The position numbers and the translations under genes are program-made. Positions 8,103-16,035 of a stretch of 64,000 nt of DNA are shown one piece after another (within the stretch, counting starts at the first letter, position 1; each line of letters opens with the position of its first letter). The DNA is taken from the NCBI RefSeq assembly GCF_001586255.1, contig NZ_CP014544.1, positions 408,501-472,500 of the forward strand, given 5' to 3'. The notes under the pieces are model-generated. The model was not told the DNA's origin and made no database searches. It was given only the letters and a program-made list of their open reading frames with translations. The DNA is from Zhongshania aliphaticivorans. GTDB lineage: Bacteria; Pseudomonadota; Gammaproteobacteria; Pseudomonadales; Spongiibacteraceae.

Positions 8103-9275
8103 ATGACTAGTGCTTTTGAACTTGCCGACGAGCATCGCGAACTGCTTGATCACTGTGACCGCATCGGTCGTGATGTGCTTTATCCATTGGCGCAAAAGAT
8201 GGATGACGATGAGTGGTGGCCGGAAAATTTGTTTCCTCAGTTAGGTGAGCTGGGTCTGCTGGGCGTGACGGTTGACCCCAAATACGGCGGCGCCGGTTTA
8301 GACTTTATGTCTTGTGGCATGATCGCTCAAGCCTTCTCACGCTGGAACCATGCGGCGGGTTTGGCGTGGGTGGTGCACGACAATTTGTTTGCCAATAATG
8401 TTTATGCAAATGGCAGTGAGTATTTAAAAGAGAAGTATTTGCCTGATGTTTGCGCCGGTAAAAAAGTGGGTGCCCTAGGCTTAACTGAGCCGGGTGCAGG
8501 TTCTGATGCATTAGGTTCTATGCGTACCACCGCAGTGAAAGATGGCGATCACTATGTGCTCAACGGCACCAAGATTTATATTACTAACGGGCCAATTGCG
8601 GACGTGGTTTTGGTTTACGCTAAAACTAATAAAAATGCCGGCTCTAAAGGCATTACTGCATTCCTACTAGAAACCACCACACCAGGCTTTAAGGTTGCAC
8701 AGAAGCTGATCAAAATGGGGTTTAGGGGTAGTCAGACCGCCGAGTTAGTTTTTGAAGATTGCCGTGTACCGGTAGAAAATATCGTTGGTGAATTGGATCA
8801 AGGCCACAAAGTCGTCATGAGTGGCTTGGACTTAGAGCGCGCTATGATCAATCCTATCTGTGTTGGTATTGCCGAGCGCGCCTTGGAGTTGTCTATTGAA
8901 TACGCGAAAACTCGCGAGCAATTTGGTAAGCCCATCGCCAGCTTCCAAATGGTGCAGTCGCGTCTGGCGGATATGTATACGTTGATTGAAAGTATGAAGT
9001 TGATGACTTACAAGGCGCTGAGTGCATGTCAGTCTGTAGGTCATGGCGAAGCCGGTCGCGGCGAGATTCACAAGCTCACCGCAGCGGCGATTTTGTACGC
9101 GGCCAATAGTTTGAACACCGTGTTGGATAATGGCGTGCAAATTCACGGCGGCAGCGGTTATATTTGGGAGTCAGAAATGAACCGCTTGTTCCGCGCTACC
9201 AAGTTACTTGAAATTGGCGCGGGTACGACCGAGGTTCGCAAATTGATAATTGCCGGTGAGTTACTCGCCAAATAA
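8103..9275 (+). CDS. Acyl-CoA dehydrogenase, isovaleryl-CoA/citronellyl-CoA dehydrogenase type
   Basis: 390 residues, an FAD-dependent acyl-CoA dehydrogenase. ALGLTEPGAGSDALGSMRT and NGTKIYITNG are FAD-contact segments, and VQIHGGSGYIWESEMNRLFRATKLLEIGAGTTEVRKLI is the C-terminal signature. Where medium-chain enzymes have the catalytic Glu (YEGT) this protein has GAGT. A Glu is instead present in GLDLERAM (Glu245), the site used by isovaleryl-CoA dehydrogenase. That places it among enzymes for beta- or gamma-branched acyl-CoAs, including citronellyl-CoA dehydrogenase AtuD. It follows the carboxyltransferase gene by 33 bp and would make the alpha,beta-unsaturated substrate that the carboxylase uses. 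Confidence 0.92.
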   Translation: MTSAFELADEHRELLDHCDRIGRDVLYPLAQKMDDDEWWPENLFPQLGELGLLGVTVDPKYGGAGLDFMSCGMIAQAFSRWNHAAGLAWVVHDNLFANNVYANGSEYLKEKYLPDVCAGKKVGALGLTEPGAGSDALGSMRTTAVKDGDHYVLNGTKIYITNGPIADVVLVYAKTNKNAGSKGITAFLLETTTPGFKVAQKLIKMGFRGSQTAELVFEDCRVPVENIVGELDQGHKVVMSGLDLERAMINPICVGIAERALELSIEYAKTREQFGKPIASFQMVQSRLADMYTLIESMKLMTYKALSACQSVGHGEAGRGEIHKLTAAAILYAANSLNTVLDNGVQIHGGSGYIWESEMNRLFRATKLLEIGAGTTEVRKLIIAGELLAK

Positions 9276-9290
9276 GGGTTTAAACATAAT

Positions 9291-10139
9291 ATGACGGCTG
9301 CCAATACGGTGATGACCGACCAGGATTTCGCCGAGGCAAAAACCTTGTTTGGCGAAGGCAGCTTTAGCGATAAGGTGGTATTGGTCAGCGGTGGCGGCAG
9401 TGGTATTGGCAAAGCGACTGCATGGCTGCTGGCTAGGCTGGGCGCCAAAGTGATTATTATTGGCCGCACCGAGCCTAAATTGGCAGCTTGTTGCCAAGCA
9501 ATTACCGCCGCTGGCTATCGCGCTGAGTATCATGTTCAAGACATTCGAGACTACGACGGTATTGCCGCCATGTTTGCCAAGGTCTTTGACAAATATGGTC
9601 GTCTCGATGCCTTAATTAATAACGCTGGCGGTCAGTTTCCTCAGCCTGCTATTGAGTTTTCCAAGAACGGTTTTGATGCCGTTGTTGGCAATAATTTGAA
9701 CGGCAGCTGGTATATGATGCAGCAGGCCGCGAGGCAGTGGCGGGAGCGTAAACAGCGCGCCGTGATTGTGAACGTGGTGGCGGTGGTGTCGCGGGGTATG
9801 GCGGGTGGTGCTCACACCTGTGCAGCCCGCGCTGGTGTTATCCACTTATCAAAAACCGTCGCGGTAGAGTGGGCGGAATACGGTATTCGCGTTAACTGCG
9901 TTGCCCCTGGCGTTATCTTCTCCGAAGGCATGGGGGTTTATTCAGACGAAGCCCGCAGCGCCTTTGATCGCTCCAATCCTATGAAACGCTTCGGTACGCC
10001 CTGGGAGATTGCTCAGTCCTGTGCTTTTCTAGCCTCTGAGGCGGCGGGCTTTGTCACTGGTGAGGTGCTTACCGTCGATGGTGGCGGTAAGCTGTGGGGT
10101 GACTTGTGGATGGCGGGTAAGCCAGATTATTTTAGTTAG
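9291..10139 (+). CDS. SDR oxidoreductase, second 2,4-dienoyl-CoA reductase-like paralogue
   Basis: 282 residues. The cofactor motif is VSGGGSGIGKATA and the middle strand NNAGGQFPQPA. The catalytic region reads AHTCAARAGVIHLSKTVAVEWAEYGIRVNCVAPG, so the usual Tyr is missing and Lys is replaced by Arg. It lacks the classical Tyr-Lys pair even more fully than the SDR at 3287, while keeping the overall dienoyl-CoA reductase pattern. It is the last gene of the carboxylase operon, 15 bp after the dehydrogenase. AtuB and AtuG of Pseudomonas are SDRs in the corresponding cluster. Substrate is not known. A second Met eight codons in is an alternative start. Confidence 0.85.
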   Translation: MTAANTVMTDQDFAEAKTLFGEGSFSDKVVLVSGGGSGIGKATAWLLARLGAKVIIIGRTEPKLAACCQAITAAGYRAEYHVQDIRDYDGIAAMFAKVFDKYGRLDALINNAGGQFPQPAIEFSKNGFDAVVGNNLNGSWYMMQQAARQWRERKQRAVIVNVVAVVSRGMAGGAHTCAARAGVIHLSKTVAVEWAEYGIRVNCVAPGVIFSEGMGVYSDEARSAFDRSNPMKRFGTPWEIAQSCAFLASEAAGFVTGEVLTVDGGGKLWGDLWMAGKPDYFS

Positions 10140-10157
10140 GCTGATCTTTCTTGGTGA

Positions 10158-10196
10158 GGAGTCAGAGTAAAACTTATTAAGCTTTACTCTGACTCC
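10158..10196. terminator. Perfect 14-bp palindromic hairpin between convergent genes
   Basis: GGAGTCAGAGTAAA (10158-10171) and its exact complement (10183-10196) are separated by 11 bases. The right arm overlaps the end of the LysR gene. It can act as a bidirectional terminator for the SDR operon and the LysR gene, because the A/T inner end gives a short U run on one side. A related hairpin lies at 11697-11737; the GTCAGAGT core also resembles dispersed palindromes often found near REP-associated transposases. Confidence 0.6.
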
Positions 10197-11077
10197 GCGC
10201 TGGTCCGAAGGCATTTTTCGATTTCGGTCATGACTGTCTTCACCCTGTTTTCTGGGAACTTATTGGCATGAGTTCCCATGTGTAGCGTCTCGAAAACCTT
10301 ATTGTTGAGCCGGTGCGCTTTTATTTTGCTGGGCTCTTTAAACGCGCCCACCGCGTGAATTGGCAGTACGGTAAAGCCCAGTCCCATGGCCACGGGTTCA
10401 AGAATGAGATTAATTTGGTTTGAAAACCCAGAGATTGTAAGTTGATTGGAATTTAGGAATTCTGAAAAGTTTACACTTAGCAGTTGTCCTGCATGATGGG
10501 CGCCATCGGGGTGGTCGATAAATCCCAGTGTAAGAAGTTGCGTCCAGCTAGGCTTTGAAACATTCGAAGGCGTAACTAATAGCAACTCTTCATCTGCGAT
10601 TGGCTTGAGTTTTACGGCTCCGAGTTTTGATAGGCAAGTCATAAGACCTATATCCACTTTGTGCTCGGCAATCAGTTTCTCTATTTCGCTGTTCGGTGCA
10701 AATCGATATTCAATCACCAGTTTTGGGTGGCGTTTTTGTAAATTTAATAAATGCGGGTAAAGCTTTAAGCCTACGCTACCTGGCGACGCGATTTTAACAG
10801 TGCCTTCGTGACTGGGGTCTAGACCAACTCGTTTCTCGAGATCGTCTAGGGCAAGAATCAGCTTTTGGCCTTCTTTATAGAGACGATTACCGGTGCTGCT
10901 AAGAGTGAAACTTTTGCCATGCCGAATAAGCAGCGGTTGACCTAATTGCGCTTCTAGTTTGCGTACATGTTGGCTCACCCCTGATTGGGTCATGTGCAGA
11001 TTTTCGGCGGTACGGGTGAAGTGGCCAATCTCTACAAGCGTGCAAAATGTACGTAGCCATGCGGGATTAATCATCAA
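10184..11077 (-). CDS. LysR-family transcriptional regulator
   Basis: 297 residues. The N-terminal winged helix-turn-helix (about 1-62: WLRTFCTLVEIGHFTRTAENLHMTQSGVSQHVRKLEAQLGQPLLIR) is clear. The effector-binding domain (about 90-290) is of periplasmic-binding-protein type, starting EGTVKIASPGSVGLKLYPHL. It is divergent from the VOC gene across 92 bp, the usual layout for a LysR regulator and its target. The inducer is unknown. It lies between two parts of the catabolic island and is bracketed, with the VOC gene, by two related palindromes, which hints that the pair moved in together. Confidence 0.9.
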   Translation of the reverse strand: MMINPAWLRTFCTLVEIGHFTRTAENLHMTQSGVSQHVRKLEAQLGQPLLIRHGKSFTLSSTGNRLYKEGQKLILALDDLEKRVGLDPSHEGTVKIASPGSVGLKLYPHLLNLQKRHPKLVIEYRFAPNSEIEKLIAEHKVDIGLMTCLSKLGAVKLKPIADEELLLVTPSNVSKPSWTQLLTLGFIDHPDGAHHAGQLLSVNFSEFLNSNQLTISGFSNQINLILEPVAMGLGFTVLPIHAVGAFKEPSKIKAHRLNNKVFETLHMGTHANKFPENRVKTVMTEIEKCLRTSAESE

Positions 11078-11169
11078 TATTTGTACTCATTATTATTAAC
11101 ATTGATAATTTTACTTAATACGTTCTGCTTTGTAACCTACTTACAACAGCAATCAGAGCTTAGTAGATT

Positions 11170-11670
11170 ATGAGTAACACCTACCCGCGCAATTTTTCGC
11201 ACATTGGCATATCGGTTCCCAACCTGGAGGCCGCAGTTAAGTTTTATACCGAGGTCATGGGCTGGTATTTAATTATGGCGCCCACTGAGGTTGTGGAAGA
11301 CGACAGCCCCATTGGTGAAATGTGCACCGACGTATTTGGTAGTAGCTGGGATAAGTTTCGAATCGCTCATCTGTCAACCGGTGATCGTATTGGCGTTGAG
11401 CTTTTTGAATTTAAAGGGCAGATTAACCCCGAGAATAATTTTGAGTACTGGAAAACTGGGGTGTTCCACTTTTGTGTACAAGATCCGAATCTAGAGGAAT
11501 TAGCTGAGCGGATTGTTGCGGCTGGCGGTAAGAAGCGTATGCCAAAACCACGTTACTATTATCCTGGCAGCAAGCCCTATCGCATGATTTACATGGAAGA
11601 CCCCTTTGGTAATATCTTGGAAATATACAGCCACAGCTATGAATTGGTGTATAGCGAGGGGGCTTATTAG
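11170..11670 (+). CDS. VOC-family protein (glyoxalase/dioxygenase-fold metalloprotein)
   Basis: 166 residues forming one vicinal-oxygen-chelate unit of two beta-alpha-beta-beta-beta modules. The first begins FSHIGISVPNLEAAVKFYTEVMGW, with His likely a metal ligand. The second has GVFHFCVQDPNLEEL and ends MEDPFGNILEIYSH, whose Glu is the usual last ligand. The family includes lactoylglutathione lyases, ring-cleaving dioxygenases and epimerases, and the sequence does not tell which this is. The gene is divergent from the LysR regulator, its probable controller, and ends before a palindrome and the convergent map gene. Confidence 0.82.
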   Translation: MSNTYPRNFSHIGISVPNLEAAVKFYTEVMGWYLIMAPTEVVEDDSPIGEMCTDVFGSSWDKFRIAHLSTGDRIGVELFEFKGQINPENNFEYWKTGVFHFCVQDPNLEELAERIVAAGGKKRMPKPRYYYPGSKPYRMIYMEDPFGNILEIYSHSYELVYSEGAY

Positions 11671-11696
11671 TGTGAATTTGCAGGTTTAAGGATTTT

Positions 11697-11737
11697 GAGG
11701 TCAGAGTCAAAATTAATGATTTAAGGGCTCTGGCCTC
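11697..11737. terminator. Hairpin between convergent VOC and map genes
   Basis: GAGGTCAGAG (11697-11706) pairs with CTCTGGCCTC (11728-11737) with one G-U, separated by a 21-base AT-rich loop, and is followed by TTT. It fits a bidirectional terminator. It shares the GTCAGAGT core with the palindrome at 10158-10196. Confidence 0.5.
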
Positions 11738-11738
11738 T

Positions 11739-12554
11739 TTAATTCAAAGTTTGCAATTTGATCGCAGAGCTATGCTCTAGGTGCTCTTCGTCTCGAAGAG
11801 TAAGCACTTCATAACCGGTGGATGTCACGGCGATGGTGTGCTCCCATTGGGCAGATAATTTTTTATCGCTTGTTACGACTGTCCAGCCGTCTTTTTTCAG
11901 CTTAACTTTCGCCTTTCCTTGGTTAAGCATTGGTTCGATGGTGAACGTCATGCCTTCGCGTAAGACTAAGCCTTTGCCGGGCTGGCCAAAATGCAAAACC
12001 TGCGGTTCTTCGTGCATTTCGCGGCCAATGCCGTGACCGCAGTATTCTCGAACAATGCTGTAACCGTGTTTTTCGGCGTGGCGCTGGATGGCGTGACCAA
12101 CATTGCCAAGTGTCGCGGCTGGCTTTACTGCTCGTATTCCTGCCCACATTGCTTCATAGGTTTTGTCCACCAAGCGCTTCGCCAGCGGTGTCACCTCGCC
12201 GACCATATACATTTTACTAGAGTCGGTAATAAAGCCGCCTTGCTCTAGGGTGATGTCCACATTAACGATGTCGCCGGATTTTAACTTTTGATTATCTGAG
12301 GGCACGCCATGGCAAACAACATGATTTACTGAGGTGTTGAGGGCGTATTGATAGCCGTATTGGCCCTTACTGGCGGGGCGCGCTTTAAGCTGCTCAACAA
12401 TATATTTTTCCGCCAGGTTGTTAATGTCCATGGTGGATATACCAACATCAATATGAAGATCGAGATAGCTGAATACTGACGCGAGTAGTCGGCCAGACTC
12501 GCGCATTAACTGCAGCTCTGGCGCGGTTTTTAGTCTTAGCTCAGCCACCAGCAA
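11739..12554 (-). CDS. map: Methionine aminopeptidase, type I
   Basis: About 271 residues. This cytosolic dimetal enzyme removes the initiator Met from nascent proteins. The five metal ligands are visible: Asp in NVDIT, Asp in FITDSSK, His in YCGHGIGREMHEEP, Glu in FTIEPML and Glu in WEHTIAVT. The start is taken as TTG at 12552-12554 (LVAELRLK...), overlapping the stop of the ParD-like gene by 14 bp; a GTG two codons later is equally possible. The overlap implies translational coupling. This is the accessory 'map with ParD-like partner' arrangement rather than the rpsB-linked housekeeping locus, so a second map gene may exist elsewhere. Confidence 0.9.
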   Translation of the reverse strand: MLVAELRLKTAPELQLMRESGRLLASVFSYLDLHIDVGISTMDINNLAEKYIVEQLKARPASKGQYGYQYALNTSVNHVVCHGVPSDNQKLKSGDIVNVDITLEQGGFITDSSKMYMVGEVTPLAKRLVDKTYEAMWAGIRAVKPAATLGNVGHAIQRHAEKHGYSIVREYCGHGIGREMHEEPQVLHFGQPGKGLVLREGMTFTIEPMLNQGKAKVKLKKDGWTVVTSDKKLSAQWEHTIAVTSTGYEVLTLRDEEHLEHSSAIKLQTLN

Positions 12555-12747
12555 CCACTCTTAGTTCAACCTCGGCACGCTTCATTTCTTCGCTCATGAT
12601 TTGGGTAAACGACATGCTTGGATTGGTCTCGGCAAGCATGCCTATTTTTATCCAAAACTCCGCTTGTGCGTTGATGGAGCGAACCATGACTGTGCTGGCT
12701 TTGCGGATTTCTTCGTGCAGGTCATCACTTATTTTAACAATACCCAT
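12541..12747 (-). CDS. ParD-like small protein upstream of map
   Basis: 68 residues starting MGIVKISDDLHEEIRKAS and containing NAQAEFWIKIGMLAETNP. This resembles the ribbon-helix-helix antitoxin-like 'ParD-like' family often found beside a map gene. A longer in-frame ORF extends upstream, but the homologous part starts at this ATG. The stop overlaps the map start, so the two are co-translated. No ParE toxin is adjacent, so toxin-antitoxin function is not supported; it may regulate the pair or bind DNA as a repressor. Confidence 0.75.
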   Translation of the reverse strand: MGIVKISDDLHEEIRKASTVMVRSINAQAEFWIKIGMLAETNPSMSFTQIMSEEMKRAEVELRVVAGG

Positions 12748-13122
12748 AAAAAGCTCTAAATATACGATGTGTATACGAATCGTATGCTTCTTGCGCTTGG
12801 GCTGCAAGATCGGCGTGAGTTTATTTTTGAGGTTTAGCCAAGTCTCTAGGGCAATATTAACGGTGGCTGACCCCATTAATATTGCACGCTGGCGTGTTTA
12901 GCGGCGTTGAAGGATATTGGGGTTGGCATTTAGCTGATGCTTCGTTGCTGGGATAGGCTTCTGGTTGGCGCTTAGGCAAATGACGTAACAAGGCCAAGTT
13001 CATGCAGCCTTAATAACGCGCTTTTTCCGGGTTTCCGTCAACACGTTCTTGATGTTTTACCGGCAAGAACGTGTTGATGGCTATATTGGCGCTGCTGAGC
13101 GAGGGTGCTGCTTACAGCATGC
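12748..13122. other. Intergenic region with a 14-bp perfect inverted repeat
   Basis: No gene is seen in this 375-bp gap. It should hold the promoter of the ParD-like/map pair. TCAACACGTTCTTG (13038-13051) and its exact complement (13064-13077) form a stem with a 12-base loop, extendable to 17 bp with one G-U pair. It lies about 45 bp beyond the end of the atuA-like genes and could end that transcript, although no U run follows. Confidence 0.5.
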
Positions 13123-13467
13123 TTACTTGGTTTGCCCTGTAAGTAGCGCGTCGGGAATATCCATTTCCATGTGCAGCAATGCTAGGCCGTGAACTTTACC
13201 CTGGGCGTCCATGATGAGGGTTTCAGTGCCGCCGCCGCCTAGTGAATCTTCCAAAATAAAGTTAAGGGCTTGCAGATTTGGCAGTTCGTAACGCTGAATA
13301 TCACCGAAGCAAATTTCAGAGAAATGCTGCTTAACCCGTGCAATGCTCAGATTCTCTACCAGGTACTGATAAATCTCTGGGGTATTCGCTTTAATGCCGA
13401 CGTTGCTGCCGTCGCCTTTGTCGCCGGAACGGGCAATGGCAACGTCCATTAATTTCACTTTAGCCAT
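13123..13467 (-). CDS. AtuA C-terminal-domain protein (separate small subunit)
   Basis: 114 residues beginning VKLMDVAIARSGDKGDGSNVGIKA. This is the conserved opening of the C-terminal domain of AtuA (acyclic terpene utilisation) proteins. GGGGTETL is a second recognisable stretch. In some organisms this domain is fused to the DUF1446 part; here it is a separate gene starting one base after the stop of the larger one, in a different frame. Translation is therefore probably coupled and the two products likely form a complex. Biochemical function of AtuA is not established. Confidence 0.8.
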   Translation of the reverse strand: MAKVKLMDVAIARSGDKGDGSNVGIKANTPEIYQYLVENLSIARVKQHFSEICFGDIQRYELPNLQALNFILEDSLGGGGTETLIMDAQGKVHGLALLHMEMDIPDALLTGQTK

Positions 13468-13468
13468 G

Positions 13469-14839
13469 TTATACCTCTTCTACCAATACGGTGGTGGTGA
13501 CTTTGTTTTTGTCGATCAGCGCGGGCCAGTATCCAACGATCTCAGCGGGGCGGGGGCGTCCAGCGGCGAAGCCGGTAACACCAACAGGGCCGCTGGTGAT
13601 AAGCGGCGCTAATTCGCGGCCGAGAATGTTCAAAAGGGCTTTGTCGTCGCTCTTGGCGCCAACGCGAAGCATGACTTCTGCGGGTTCTTCTGGCTGTTTA
13701 ACAATGCCCTTGTAGCAAACATTGGTGCCGAATAGTTCAACAAAGCGGTCTTGCTCAGGAATTTCTTTGCCGTACATGCCAACCCGTTCAAATAGAATTT
13801 CAGCGCCGAGCTGGGCCTTCTCAATAGCGTCTGGGCCGGTGTAGGTGAGTTGGCCAACAATTTTGTAGCCATTGGCGTAAGACATAGAGACTTTATAGGT
13901 AGGCGTGGGCGCCGAACCTTTAATGCCGCTAACCCGTACCCGGTCTTTGCCGTCTTCAGCGAGCCGGATTGTGGTGAAGTCTGAGGTGCAGTCGGGGCCG
14001 AGGTAATTTTTTGGATCGCCCAATTCATACAGTAGCTGCGAGGTAACCGTGTCGACGTTAACTAAGCCGCCGGTGCCATCGTGTTTGGTGATAACAAAGC
14101 TACCATCGGCGCTGGCTTCGGCAATGGGGTAGCCAATACGGGCGAAGTTAGGGACATTGCGCCAGTCATTGTAGTTGCCGCCCGTACATTGGGGGCCGCA
14201 CTCAAGAATATGGCCCATCACGGTGCCTGCAGCGAGCTTGTCGTAGTCTTCCATTGACCAGCCAAATTCATAGATGAGCGGTGCTAATACCAATGACGGG
14301 TCAGTGGCGCGGCCGGTAATAACGATGTCGGCGCCTTGGGCAAGGGCGTCGGCAATTGGTTTGGCGCCGATATAGACGTTGGCGCTGGATAGGCGGCTGA
14401 GTACGGTGTCTAGGGCGTCGCCATTGTCGAGGTTTTTAAAGCTCTCGCCAGATTTGATCAGCTCAGGCAATTGCTCAAGAATGTCGTCACCTTCAACGAT
14501 GCCGACTTTAACGCCGGTGAGGCCGAGTTCTTTTACCACCGCTTGAATTGCGTCGCGGCAGCCTTTGGGGTTTACGCCGCCGGCATTGGCAATCACCTTA
14601 ATGCCTTTTTCTTTGCACGTTGGTAGAATTTCGCGGAGCATGTCCACGAAGTCTGTCGCGTAGCCCGCGTCTGGGTTGCGCTCTTTTTGACGCTGCATAA
14701 TGCTCATGGTGACTTCGGCAAGGTAGTCCAGGGTCAGGTAATTCAGCGGACCTTCTTTCACGAGCCGCAGTGGACCGAGGAGGCTGTCGCCCCAAAAACC
14801 TTGGCCATTGGCAATTAATATTTTCTTGTCTGTGCTCAT
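13469..14839 (-). CDS. AtuA-family protein, DUF1446 domain
   Basis: 456 residues matching the large N-terminal part of AtuA, the first gene of the Pseudomonas citronellol/geraniol cluster. Recognisable stretches are ANGQGFWGDSLLGP, LTLDYLAEVTMSIMQRQKERNPDAGYATDFV, VIANAGGVNPKGC and VITGRATDPSLVLAPLIYEFGW. It is predicted cytosolic, with no signal peptide or membrane segment. In Pseudomonas it is needed for acyclic terpene growth, but its reaction is unknown. It lies in a minus-strand operon, LiuC-like hydratase, AtuA, AtuA C-terminal protein, with 29-bp and 1-bp gaps. This gene is the best single pointer to terpenoid catabolism. Confidence 0.85.
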   Translation of the reverse strand: MSTDKKILIANGQGFWGDSLLGPLRLVKEGPLNYLTLDYLAEVTMSIMQRQKERNPDAGYATDFVDMLREILPTCKEKGIKVIANAGGVNPKGCRDAIQAVVKELGLTGVKVGIVEGDDILEQLPELIKSGESFKNLDNGDALDTVLSRLSSANVYIGAKPIADALAQGADIVITGRATDPSLVLAPLIYEFGWSMEDYDKLAAGTVMGHILECGPQCTGGNYNDWRNVPNFARIGYPIAEASADGSFVITKHDGTGGLVNVDTVTSQLLYELGDPKNYLGPDCTSDFTTIRLAEDGKDRVRVSGIKGSAPTPTYKVSMSYANGYKIVGQLTYTGPDAIEKAQLGAEILFERVGMYGKEIPEQDRFVELFGTNVCYKGIVKQPEEPAEVMLRVGAKSDDKALLNILGRELAPLITSGPVGVTGFAAGRPRPAEIVGYWPALIDKNKVTTTVLVEEV

Positions 14840-14868
14840 AAACGCTACCTACTAGGTTGATATTTAGC

Positions 14869-15654
14869 TTATTGAATCCAATTGGGTTTACGCTTCTCTA
14901 AAAAGGCACTAAGTCCTTCTTTGCCTTCGCTAGAATCTCGGGTCAGGGCGATTCGGCGACTGCTTTCTTCGATAAGTTCGGCGTCAATGGGTCGGTTGCT
15001 TAGGTCGAGGACCAACTTCTTGGCCTCGCTTATGGCGCGGGGGCCATTTTTTAACAAGGCTTTGATAAGTGCTGCAATAGCGTGGTCTGCGTCTTCTTCT
15101 GTTGCGCAGCATTCGCTGATAAGACCCAGTCCCAAGGCTTTTTCAGCGGAAATTACCTCGGCAGTAGTGAAGTAGCGCCGAGAGGCGCGCTGGCCAATGG
15201 CGGCGATAACATAGGGGCTGATGGTTGCGGGGATCATGCCGACTTTTACTTCGCTTAAACAAAAATTGGCGTTTGTGGTGGCAACGGCTATATCGCAGCA
15301 GGCGACAAGGCCGACACCGCCGCCATAAGCCGCGCCCTGTACCCGTGCAATGGTGGGCATGGGTAGGGTGTTTAGCTTATTTAGCATGGCGGCAATCTTT
15401 TTAGAGTCCGCGAGGTTTTCCTCGTAGCTATAGCCTGCCATTTGCTTCATCCAGTTCATGTCGCCGCCAGCGCAAAAGCTGCTGCCTTTGGCTTGCAAAA
15501 GTAGGGCGCGGACAGACTTGTCGTTGGCGGCACGAGCAAACGCATCTTGAAGTAGTTGGATTACTTCATTGTTAAAGGCGTTATGGGTGTTTGGCCGATT
15601 CATTGTGACCGTGGCAAGCCCATTCTCCGCTACGCTGTACAGTATGTCGGCGTT
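14869..15654 (-). CDS. Enoyl-CoA hydratase, methylglutaconyl/carboxygeranoyl-CoA hydratase type
   Basis: 261 residues of crotonase fold. GLATVTMNRPNTHNAFN opens it. The oxyanion segments are SSFCAGGDMNWMKQMAGYSYEENLADS and RVQGAAYGGGVGLVACCDIAVA, and LSEVKVGMIPATISPYVI carries the conserved Glu. This set is typical of LiuC/AtuE-type hydratases, which add water to the glutaconyl-CoA made by methylcrotonyl- or geranyl-CoA carboxylase. It therefore fits directly after the carboxylase encoded at 4.4-8 kb. I chose the ATG with AAGAGAG upstream; an in-frame ATG 14 codons earlier lacks a ribosome site. It is first in the operon with the atuA genes. Confidence 0.88.
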   Translation of the reverse strand, partial: NADILYSVAENGLATVTMNRPNTHNAFNNEVIQLLQDAFARAANDKSVRALLLQAKGSSFCAGGDMNWMKQMAGYSYEENLADSKKIAAMLNKLNTLPMPTIARVQGAAYGGGVGLVACCDIAVATTNANFCLSEVKVGMIPATISPYVIAAIGQRASRRYFTTAEVISAEKALGLGLISECCATEEDADHAIAALIKALLKNGPRAISEAKKLVLDLSNRPIDAELIEESSRRIALTRDSSEGKEGLSAFLEKRKPNWIQ

Positions 15655-16035
15655 CATTCGGCTGATTTCTCTCTTGTTATCTCTATTGATTTGCATGTCA
15701 ATATCTGGACAATAACATGGGTCGCTTTGCTTGTCTATTGAATTTAACTCATTAGCGGTGTTGTTTGAGATACTGCATTTTTGTTGATCTGTTATGGCTA
15801 TTTCGCTCGGTTTGCAGAAATTTTGTGTTGGTTAGTTATTGTTTTATTGCTACTTGTTCAATAGTGGTTGGTGCGCGGATTGGTCAGGCTTAATATGCTC
15901 GCGCACAGGGGCGGGCAGACACGTGAATGCGTGGAAAGTTGCGCGAGTGTGCATAGTGCACAAGTTGTTGTTTTCGAGGAACTGTTTGCCAAAGCCCAGT
16001 CTAAATCTGCATCAATCCAACGGAGAGACATTGTA
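15655..16035. promoter_or_regulatory. Divergent intergenic region with a small palindrome
   Basis: A 380-bp gap between the hydratase and the outer-membrane protein gene, expected to hold both promoters. TGTGCA-TAG-TGCACA at 15948-15962 is a perfect 6-bp inverted repeat about 75 bp before the outer-membrane gene and could be an operator. No gene is supported here. Confidence 0.3.

Noticed and set aside
12541..12876. ParD-like ORF as a toxin-antitoxin system
   Set aside because: No ParE or other toxin gene is adjacent, and the partner is map; the upstream 43 codons of the long ORF are not part of the family.
13270..13612. Small plus-strand ORFs over the atuA genes
   Set aside because: They are antisense to conserved AtuA parts; nothing supports expression.
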